From NCBI GenBank assembly GCA_023935145.1, contig CM043702.1, positions 59,685,001-59,749,000 on the forward strand: a stretch of 64,000 nt of DNA. The letters are read 5' to 3'. Each line of letters opens with the position of its first letter. Position 1 is the stretch's first letter. Positions 56,245-64,000 of this stretch are shown here, piece after piece. Source of the DNA: Bretschneidera sinensis (Eukaryota > Streptophyta > Magnoliopsida > Brassicales > Akaniaceae). The notes beneath the pieces were generated by a model. It made no database searches. It was not told where the DNA came from and worked only from the letters and a program-made list of their open reading frames with translations. Position numbers and translations under genes: made by a program.

Positions 56245-57678
56245 TGATAACTCTGAATAAATCATGTTATTATACTACTTTTAGGCACGTTTTTGGTGTT
56301 GATCTTAAGCATTAGAATTATGTTGCATGTGTTTTTAGCAATTTGAGTTTAGTTTTTCTTATTCTACTAATAAGTTATTTTAGTTGATTTATCAATGCTA
56401 AGTCATGGAAATTTATTGTGCAGACACTTGCTAATGCGCTGGAGAGCACTAGAAGGCCAAAATGCAAAAGAGGACAAAAAGCTAAAGCTGCAGCGCTGGT
56501 AGCTGACAAAAAGAGAGGATTTGGGCAGAAAGTTGGCGCTGCAGCGCTGGGATGTTGAACCTGCAGCACCAAATTAGGGTTAGAAATATGTCTTGAAGCT
56601 GTAGCGCCAGGATGTTGGAACTGCAGCGCCAGCCCGTGGATTCTGAAAGTTATAAATTGAAACCCTAGCTGAACAAGAAGGGTCTCTCGAACGGAGCGCG
56701 ACTGTAGAAGAAGAAAACAAAATTTGGAGAAGAGGAGAAGCCAAAGGAGAGTTGGAGACACTCCGGGAGGCTACGCATCAAGCTTTTAAATCATTCTTCT
56801 CCAGTTTTGTATTATTCTTATCTATCTATGTTGATGTTTTATAATATGAACATGGTTTGTTTGAATATTATTATGGAGTAGATAATTTTGTGTTAAGGAT
56901 AGATGGATCCTAAACCTATATCTTGAGTTGTTGTTTGGATAAGTGGAATTTAATGTGTTTTTCAAAGAGTGTGTTTTATTGTTCTTAATGCTTTTTATTA
57001 TTTTGATTCCTTCTTTGGGCATGGTGATATGTTGAATAGAGAAGTCGTGCTTTCATAAGTGGTTGAACTAATAAATATGATTTTGGATTATTATCTATGG
57101 AAAGGCCAAGGTAAAACATGCCATGAATGAAATAGGAGTAACCGAATAGGGATTCTAGGAAGTTCATGTGGTCTGCTTAAATCGTAACCGAATAGGGAGA
57201 TTTAACTGAAAGGAATCCAAAAACACTTAATGCTTCTTAATTTGAATTAATCTAGAATAGACCTGGAATACGGATATTTGAAGTTAATGATTCTTGAGAT
57301 TGTGGTTAGACCTGGAATATGGATAACCAATTTATTGGGGATTCTACCATCTTGAAAATCGTATTAAATGAAACTTATCCATTCGAAACTCTCGTCAATT
57401 ATGGTTTAGGTGAAGTCGAGTCCTTAGGACGTTAGTTCATAAGAGTCTTCATTCCGAAGTTTGCAAGTCTTCCTTTATTTACTATTGCGTTCTGTTTTTC
57501 CATTTTAGTTAATTGTTAGTAACCTTTTCTCCGACAATTATTCGTTTGCTGAAATAACAATAAGAGTCGAGTCATAATTTCTGTAGTATTTGTTCAGTCC
57601 TCGTTGGGAACGATATTTACTCATCATTTTATTACTTGAACGATTACTGCACTTGCTAGTGTCAATTTCATCGCATTA
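56245..57678 (+). repeat. 3' LTR of element 6
   Basis: Aligns over its full length with 49860-51293 with mostly point differences. A perfect GCGCTGCAGCGC lies at 56536-56547 upstream of TATAAATTG (about 56651). The terminal CA is TA. Confidence 0.93.
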
Positions 57679-58190
57679 AGTTTTTTCTATTCTCTCCCAA
57701 AGCTTACAACTCCAAGTAAAAGATAAGAGAAGTGTTCTCTAAGTTGTGATCCATTGTGTGTGCTTTACAAGTGTATTTATAGGGCTTGAGAAGTCCTAGA
57801 AGGCTCATGAGTTCCTAAACTTTCCTAAAATACAAAACTCTCTTATTTCCAAAATAGGGTTCTATAGTTTACTGTTCACGCCCGTACATGTGCACTCGAT
57901 CGCATGCGTCTTGCGCTCGATTGCAGCGCTGCGCTCGATCCTTCATGTGTGCGCACTATCGCAATGTGCACTCGATTGCAATGCATGGTGCGATCGATCG
58001 CAGTTTGTCCAGAGGCTGCTCCAGGAATTCCAGGCTTCTTTCTTTAAGTGCCAAAATTGCTTCTTTTGCTCAAAGACCTATAAACACATGTGAAACACAC
58101 AATTGAAGTAAAATGAACTAAATTAACATAACTAAGGACCTAACAAGTGTAAATAAGGGGGCTTAAATATGAATATTTAAGCACCTATCA

Positions 58191-59644
58191 CACCCCCAAA
58201 CTTATATATTGCTAGTCCCTTAGCAATACTAAACAAAACTAAAATGAAAAATAATAACACACAGATAGATCCAATGTTCATAGTGTCCAAAAAAAGTTTA
58301 AGTCTTAACACAAAACTATGATGTGCATTCATGAGCAAGCTTAACAGATACAAACATATTTTTGCAATAAATAAGAGTTTTGAACGCAAATCACTTTCAT
58401 GAGCCAATTTAAGACATCACAAGTTCGACTTTGGTGTGTGGTGAACTAGCACATAAAAGATTAGGTTTTCAAATAATTCTAACGTGTATGTTTCAATGTC
58501 TCAAGATTCACCAAATTTCCTATTAGAATCAACAAAGATGGCATAATTCTTCTTTTCTTTTGTTTACGATTTTTTTTCCTGTCAAGTTAGTTCCCTTAAG
58601 CTTTCTATTTGACTCATGTAACGAGCGTTTACCCAATGACTCCCAAACCAGATGGTTTTAGGGCATTAGGTGTAAAAACACCCCTAAGAACTTACTAACT
58701 TGAGTAAAAAAGGCTACGAAACTAACTGGTCTCAATGCTCTTATCAGAATTTCCACCTTTTGACGTGACATTCACTGCTTATTGAGGAAAGAGGGCCAGT
58801 TACTCAGTGGAAAGTTCTTTTTAATGATCTTTTGAGTTAACAAATTTTTCATCTTTTGACGTGACACTCACTGCTTACTGAGGCAAGAGGGCCAGTTACT
58901 TAGTGGAATGTTTGTTTTATTGATCATTAGGAGCATTTCTTTCTTTTTTGGGTACTAAAAATTTGTTTCTATTTTCTTATGCCAAGATGTTAGTCTAATA
59001 GGCCATTTGGTTCACAGTCGAGCAAAAGAAACATACAAATCAAAATTACATGTCATACCCCACATAATTATGTGCTAATGTGCTTGTGATTGTTTAGGTC
59101 AAACTTGTGAATCCTTAAATGCCTAAAAGGAGGTGATCTATGTTCAAAACTTAATTATTGGCCCATATGTTCGAGGTGTTAAGCTCACTTATGAAGTCAA
59201 ATCATATTCTTTGTTTAGATCACCAAAAAATTTTTTTAGAACAGAATGAACATACATTTATCTATGAGAATAATAACACAACAAAACAACAAAAAAATGG
59301 GACATAGTGAGTGTGTGAATGTGTCCCCATACCCCCAAACTTAAATTGCACATTGTCCCCAATGTGTGAATAGCAAGGAAGGAGCTGACCTGGGAGATGG
59401 AGAACTGATGGCTGGCATGGCTCGTAGCACGCCCCTAAACTTCAATTGGATGCACTCATGCTGTCCTTGAAAAAGAAAGAAAAACAAACATAAAATGGAA
59501 AACAAGTAATAAGAAACAGCTATAGAAAAATAAACTATGAAATACTAATAATAAAATAAAATAAACTAGTAAAAAGGATATGCTTTGGGGTGCCTCCCAT
59601 GAGAGCTAAGTTTAACGTCTTCAGCCAGACGTGGTATCCTCTCA
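58191..59644 (-). other. 3' non-coding region of element 5: two polypurine tracts and a hairpin
   Basis: Same layout as element 4: a polypurine tract at the LTR (58191-58205), a two-copy repeat with CC(A)CCTTTTGACGTGAC (58753 and about 58850), and about 1.14 kb away the second tract (about 59331-59346) with the hairpin CACATTGGGGACAATGTG (59349-59366). No coding region. Confidence 0.82.
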
Positions 59645-60862
59645 CTACTGATCATCAGGTGGTGCAGTCGAAGAGGTACCGGGTGTCAGAGGTAGGCGAT
59701 CAAGAATAGCCTGTAGCATAGCCTCCTGTTGTGCAAACCGCGCCTCCAAACTATCCATGCGCTGATGCACAAGTGTGGTAGCGGCAGAGACCTCACCTCG
59801 AAAGGAGGACAGATCAGCTAAAAAGTGCTGGGACTCAATGGGTCCCATGTCTGAATGGTCCTCCTCTCTCACTGGGCTAATGACAGGGGTCTCGGTCTCC
59901 ATACAATCCTCCTCAACTCTCTCAGCCGCTGGAGCAGGTGCTGGGAGTTATCGAGGCATGTACGAGAGGCTATGTGTCCACTATGCCTTCCCAAAGAAGG
60001 AATGCTCTCGCACTGGTCCGTCACTAGTGGTCCCCTTAATCCCTTTCTTCTTGAGTATGTAGGAGAGTAGGAACGGGAAAGGGAGGCCCCATGCATTGGC
60101 CGTGGTGGTCTACCGGCCATGGACATGATCCCAAAATTTGTACAACTGGCTCCATATAACAGCCGGAATAGAGTATCAGTGACCTTTGTGGAAGGCATAT
60201 AGGGTATGTAGAAACTGGTCTCTCCGTTGTGTCTTGTGCCCCAATGGACACACATTGCGCTGAAGGATCGTGTCGACAAGCCAAAGTCGTGGAGGCAACT
60301 TTGACCGGCTGGCTGCATTGTTGTGTTTGTCGGTGTACTGACTAGTGCACATATCCGTAATAATCTCAGCCAGGGCAAAAGACTCCGGTTATTCCTCGAT
60401 ATTGGTGTCCTCCGGAGGGGATTTGTCAGTGCAATGAAGAGCAGCGGCTATATCGGCACTAGTCACCTCGACAGGTGTGCCCTGGACTGAAGAAGTCAGT
60501 ACTCCCGGTCTGCTGCAGTCAAAGGATAGGCTCGCATAGAACTAGACTACGAGCTAGGAGTAAGCAGTCGAGCAAACCGGCTTGAAAAGCCTCTTCAACC
60601 CTCGATGTTTAAATGCTTGGATAGCCCATTGAGTGGCGTCTATGTGCTTAAATACGTCATCGATGGTGAAGGTGGTCTCGACTAAGAGTTCTCGTTGCTC
60701 GATGCTGGGCCGGGATGACGAGGCATGGCTGCTGGATGCACCAGAGGTGGAAACAGATGGCTTGGACATGCTGCTGTTTGCTCTGCCTAATTTTCGATCG
60801 ATCTCAAATTGATGCGCTCGATCGCACACGGTCAGGCGTTTCCTCAAACAGGTGGCGTGCAA
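59645..60862 (-). pseudogene. 3' ORF of element 5, putative plant transposon protein family
   Basis: One frame of about 405 codons with seven stops and no frameshift. The likely start is the Met at 60769 (MSKPSVSTSGASSSHASSSR). Then FKHRGLKRLFKPVCSTAYS, FYASLSFDC, VQGTPVEVTSADIAAALHC, LPPRLWLVDTILQRNVCPLG and LPFPFLLSYILKKKGIKGT, then an acidic region and a coiled-coil-like tail (RMDSLEARFAQQEAMLQAIL). The pattern (FYA-L, VRG-like, then a long helical region) fits the 'putative plant transposon protein' ORF often carried 3' of pol by Athila/Tat-type elements, at the place where Athila elements carry an envelope-like ORF. Its function is unknown. I see no clear signal peptide or membrane helix. 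Confidence 0.62.
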
Positions 60863-61250
60863 TAGAAGACCAAGCTATGGTCTTAAGAATTGGAATTCAT
60901 TCCTAACCTCCTGCAACCAAAACAAGCTCCAATCATGCACAAGATATATATATGTAGAATGAATTTTGTAAATAAAACATTAAAATTCATGTGTGTGCAG
61001 AAGGAGTACCTTGTGGATGTGGGGAATATGAAACGGGGGAGGGGGTATGTGGTGGATTAGTGATGGTTGGTGACGGTGGTGATGGTGGATGACAGTGGTG
61101 ATGGGGAGTGGTGCTGGGGTGATGTTGGAGAGTGTGGGAGTTGAGGAGAGAATGTGGGTGTTGTGCGTTTGTAACCAGAGAGTGCAAGTCTTGTGCGAGA
61201 GGGAGTGAGTGAACAGTGAGAGAGTGAGTGAGTGTGAATGAAGTTTTTAG
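60863..61250 (-). other. Leader of the 3' ORF, CT-rich
   Basis: On the minus strand a CT-rich run (CACTCACTCTCTCACTG and similar) follows the TATA-like box and leads toward the 3' ORF. Open frames here read only Ser/Thr/Pro/His runs and are not convincing genes. Microsatellite-like GGTGGTGATGGTGG occurs at about 61070. Confidence 0.45.
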
Positions 61251-61400
61251 ACTTATATCTGAACCACTGTCTGCTACAAGTGCGCTCGATCGCACGTGGG
61301 GTGCACTTGATCGCACTTGTGCACTCGAGCACATCGACTGGCGCGCTCGATCGCACTCTTGCGCTCGATTGCATGGAATGGTGCGATTGATTGCAAGTAG
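61251..61400 (-). promoter_or_regulatory. Internal promoter-like block before the 3' ORF of element 5
   Basis: On the minus strand, palindrome copies GCGATCGAGCGC, GTGCTCGAGTGCAC and TGCGATCGAGCGCA (61281-61294 among others; six or more copies in 61281-61395) are followed 22 bp later by ATATAAG (61252-61258) and the CT-rich leader. The motif is the one in this element's LTR. Promoter function is inferred. Confidence 0.55.
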
Positions 61401-61565
61401 TGTGCATGAGCAAAAAGGAAAACTTACCTCAGCTAAAAATGATAATTTTGGAGCAATACAACCTTACCATGTGTTAGTGGCCTCAGTACCACTAACCTCA
61501 GTAGAGACGCTTGAGCTACATGATCGGCAAATATGAAATGTCTCAAGCGCTCTCTTGATACAGTG

Positions 61566-62580
61566 CTATTCCTGTTGAAGGGGGCACTTAGAGCCCACAT
61601 CAGGTGGTTCAAGTGCCCTTGATAGTTGCTTCATCGCCACTTTTGATTCCTGGTCAATAAAGTAAGGAAAAGTAGAATTAGCATTTGTAGGAGGGTCAAT
61701 TTGAAGAACATACTTACTTGACGGTTGTGGTGTGTTCTTGAAGAGATGTGCAGTTGTATTGATGTCTTTAATCACATTGTCCTCCTTGGGCCTAATATCC
61801 ACTCTTGTGTCCTCATGGTTGGGGATGGTCTCCAATGTAGTGGTGTGATGGGCCTGAGAAGCTTTCTCAACAATACTTTGCATGAAGCTCACGTTAGAAT
61901 ATTCATTATCATTATTGGTTGATTTTAATGTATTGAATATTTTAAATTCTATCTCCTCATCATTTACCCTCATTGTGACAATGCCCCTTTTTACACTAAT
62001 ATTAGTGTCAGTAGTTATCATAAAGGGGCGTCCTAGGATGATGGGGAGAGGTAATGGCAGGGTACATTCTTCTATATCTAATACTATAAAATCAGCAGGT
62101 ATAATGAATTTTCCTACTCTTACCAACACGTCCTCAAGGATACCTCTCGGTCGTTTGATGCTTCTGTTAGCTAGTTGCAAAGTGACGGAAGTTGGTTGAA
62201 GCTCCCCCAAACCTAGTGTCTCGTATACACTGTATGGCAGCAGGTTGACACTCGCTCCTAGATCCAATAGTGCATGCTCGAACAACTGGTCACCTAGCCT
62301 GCAGGGAATAGTAAAACTACCCGGATCTTTCAGTTTAGGTGGTAATTTTCGTAAAAGCACAACACTTACCTCTTCGGTTAAGACAAACGTCTCATGTTCC
62401 TGAAACTTCCTTTTGTTAGTGCAATAATCTTTCAGAAATTTAGCATATGCAGGAATTTGTTTAATGGCATCTAACAGAGGAATATTAATCTCTACCTTTT
62501 TCAAGGTTTCAAAAATGTCAATCAATTTGGTCTCTTTCTTAGGTTTCACTAACCTTTGAGGAAATGGTGGGGGTGTATTT
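61566..62580 (-). pseudogene. Athila-like protease, open frame, split from gag by a solo LTR
   Basis: Open for more than 330 codons. Landmarks: KPKKETKLIDIFETLKKVEI, KLPPKLKDPGSFTIPCRLGD, the aspartic protease site LLDLGASVNLLPYSVYETL, LANRSIKRPRGILEDVLVRV, then ILGRPFMITTD. After the protease it ends at a stop at 61566 where RT should begin; no RT follows. Upstream the frame continues, across the solo LTR at 62581-63779, into the gag C-terminus at 63780. It closely matches the protease of element 6. Confidence 0.9.
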
Positions 62581-63779
62581 TGTTGTGAGTTTTAAATTAC
62601 TCGCAAGCGCACGAGTCGTTTCCAATATAGTGTTGTGCAAGTGCGAGGTCGAATCCACAGGGAATTGCGTTGTGAAAATATAAATTTATCTAAACTAATC
62701 TTATCTTAACCTAGTTCCTAGTTTTGTATTATATGTTGCAAAATAAATAAAAGCTAAACTAAATTGAATTTAAAAACTAATAAAAAGACTAAGGTTTCTG
62801 AATCCATCCCGCCAAAGTTAAGCATATATCTCAATGTTCTAAAGATAGCCTATCAAAAAATTCCATGAATCCAACTTAAGACAAAAAACAACAAATATCC
62901 CAATTAAACCAAAAGCATCCAATGTATCCGCTTTTAACAAATCACAAAGGAAATCCAATTTAATCAAAAACAATTTGATGTATCCATCAGATGAAACACA
63001 AGGAATATCCAACAGAACAATTTAAACACAATCAATCATAAGATTCTACTCAAATAATTGATAGAACATTTATACTAAAAACATCAGAATTGTATAAACA
63101 AAACTGAAACTAATATGCCAAACAACGGCACGGCTTCATCTTCAACTTTAGTTTGAAGATTTTAGCCTCTCATAATTATGAAACTACAGTTCATAATAAA
63201 AGTGCTAAACATTTAAACTAAACAAAAACAAAATGAAAAGAAGTATTTACTATACAAGGGAGAAATTCCACTTGCTGTTGGGCGGCGCTTCCCCTCGTGG
63301 TAGCAAAGCCTTCGGGATCCACCAGAATGCTAGCGGACGGTCCACCGGTTTGTACCAAAGTGGCTCAGGAATTGCACACTGAATGATGAAGTCAGATGAT
63401 GTTTATATAGGGGGAGTCTTGGAGCACTGTAGGTTTCAGATTCGATGTGGGATACTCGATGGCAAAATGGTGCGATCGATCGCATGTCTGTTACGATCGA
63501 TCGCAGATGCACTGAACTGCAAATATTTCGATGTGGGATGTTGACCATGCGCTCGTTCGTAAGTAGGTGCACTCAACCACATATCTCGTGCGATCGATCG
63601 CATTATGCATCTTTTTTGCTCTTGAAGCTTGATATCTCCAGAAATGCCTCATTTTCTCATAAACCTATAAAAATACACAAAACACAAAAAAAGATATAAA
63701 ATAAAGTGAAATAATACAAATTAAGAACCTAACAAATATAAATTAAATGGCTTAAATATGCAATATTTAAGACTCATCA
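62581..63779 (-). mobile_element. Solo LTR with snRNA-type promoter, same family as 43851-45094
   Basis: 1199 bp, minus strand TGATGAGTCTTAAATATTG...CTCACAACA, with TSD TATTT on both sides (62576-62580, 63780-63784). It splits the gag-protease frame of element 5 cleanly. It holds perfect TGCGATCGATCGCA palindromes at 63471-63484 and 63589-63602. Confidence 0.93.
63402..63539 (-). promoter_or_regulatory. snRNA-type promoter: two USE matches and TATA box
   Basis: On the minus strand ATCCCACATCG at 63443-63453 lies exactly 33 bp upstream of TATATAAA (63402-63409). A second match lies at 63529-63539. The gap equals that in the solo LTR at 43851 although the gap sequences differ at many bases. 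Confidence 0.75.
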
Positions 63780-64000
63780 TATTTACCTTTTCCATCTCAC
63801 TTACCTTAGAGGTGGATGCTTCGTTAAGTTCGTCGGATCCTACCACCTTGCCATTTCTCAAGGTTGTCACAGCATTTAGTTGTTGATGCCCACCGGGGTT
63901 GGGTAGTGTTTGAGCTGGGAGCTCTCCTTGCTTTCTACCACTGAGCTCTTTAGCCAGTTGTCCCATTTGTACCTCTAGTCTTTGAATTGCTTGCTCATGT
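63780..64000 (-). pseudogene. Athila-like gag C-terminus, element 5
   Basis: Reads MGQLAKELSGRKQGELPAQ, then NPGGHQQLNAVTTLRNGKVV and STSKVSEMEKV, typical of the stretch between gag and protease in Athila-type elements, preceded by a helical QAIQRLEVQ-like region at the window edge. It continues in frame into the protease once the solo LTR is skipped. The rest of gag is outside the window. Confidence 0.85.

Larger units (their letters stand above)
49860..57678 (+). mobile_element. Athila-like gypsy element 6, gag-protease only
   Basis: LTRs 49860-51293 (1434 bp) and 56245-57678, nearly identical in layout. A perfect tRNA-Asp primer site follows the 5' LTR, and the polypurine tract AAGTTTGGGGTG precedes the 3' LTR. 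The only coding region is one gag-protease frame fused to the integrase C-terminus; RT, RNase H and the integrase core are deleted. The outer 3' end reads TA, not CA, and no clear TSD remains (AGAGG against AGTTT). It sits in the 3' LTR of element 5. Confidence 0.92.
49034..58190 (-). repeat. 3' LTR of element 5, split by element 6
   Basis: Two parts (49034-49859, 57679-58190) give about 1338 bp, similar along their length to the LTRs of element 4. On the minus strand it starts TGATAGGTGCTTAAAT. Palindromes of the TGCGATCGATCGCA and GCGCTCGATCGC types (about 57890-58005) lie upstream of a TATA box (CTATAAATA, about 57773-57782). Confidence 0.85.
49034..64000 (-). mobile_element. Athila-like gypsy element 5, runs off the window
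   Basis: On the minus strand, from the right edge: gag C-terminus, protease, then a non-coding promoter-like block, a 3' ORF, a 3' region with two polypurine tracts, and the 3' LTR (49034-49859 plus 57679-58190). RT, RNase H and integrase are missing between 61566 and 60862. Element 6 lies in the 3' LTR and a solo LTR in the gag-protease frame. The first TSD would be AGCAA (49029-49033); its partner and the 5' LTR are outside the window. Confidence 0.85.

Noticed and set aside
49855..57683. A target-site duplication for element 6
   Set aside because: The flanks AGAGG and AGTTT do not match; the LTR end itself is mutated, so I report no TSD.
59869..60378. 169-codon minus-strand frame overlapping the 3' ORF
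   Set aside because: The family-like motifs (LPPRLWLVDTIL, LPFPFLLSYILKKKG) are in the neighbouring frame, so this one is an overlapping shadow.
61057..61413. His/Ser/Pro-rich minus-strand frames of about 115 codons
   Set aside because: Low-complexity translation of CT-rich and CACC-rich leader sequence between a promoter-like block and the 3' ORF.

Overview
The window is plant nuclear DNA made almost entirely of nested, decayed LTR retrotransposons. I found no host protein gene, tRNA or rRNA. Evidence for a flowering-plant-type genome: Ty1/copia elements primed by initiator Met tRNA, Ty3/gypsy elements with a tRNA-Asp primer site (TGGCGCCGTTGCCGGGGA) and Athila-type gag/protease signatures, a long-LTR non-coding (LARD-like) element, plant-type 5-bp target-site duplications (TSDs), and stop codons of the kind left by C-to-T/G-to-A decay. 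The species cannot be told from the sequence.

Layout. 1-5010: copia element 1 (minus), its left LTR cut by the window edge. It sits in an older copia (family B, plus; pol 5011-7958, 3' LTR from 7959), and that LTR holds a solo gypsy-type LTR (8737-10259). An inverted family-B LTR lies at about 11914-13460. 13837-16735 plus 32869-33417: a decayed minus-strand copia (C), split by a LARD-like element (16736-32868, TSD GCATA), which is itself split by copia element 2 (23478-29816, TSD AACGA/AATGA). 35012-46709: copia element 3 (plus, TSD ATTAC), with a gag-only Athila-like element 4 (37432-42676, TSD CAAGA) in its integrase and a solo LTR (43851-45094, TSD CTAGT) in its RT. 46715-49033: older unresolved sequence with a 30-bp minisatellite and a diverged ORF. 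49034 to the end: Athila-like element 5 (minus), with element 6 (49860-57678, plus) inside its 3' LTR and a solo LTR (62581-63779, TSD TATTT) inside its gag-protease frame.

How the parts work. All elements are defective. Copia elements 1 and 3 share the same gag, RT and RNase H deletions. Elements 4, 5 and 6 keep gag and/or protease but lack RT and the integrase core, so they would need enzymes from elsewhere. What stays conserved is cis-acting: LTR ends, primer sites, polypurine tracts, a hairpin plus second polypurine tract, and promoters.

Most notable: (1) three solo LTRs from two families carry the plant snRNA-gene upstream sequence element (RTCCCACATCG) with exactly 33 bp between it and a TATA box, the arrangement I recall for Pol II snRNA genes. 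(2) Several gypsy LTR families carry clusters of palindromes of the form GCG-(palindromic hexamer)-CGC just upstream of TATA. (3) Elements 5 and 6 repeat their own LTR's palindrome type in an internal block just before a 3' ORF, which looks like a second promoter.
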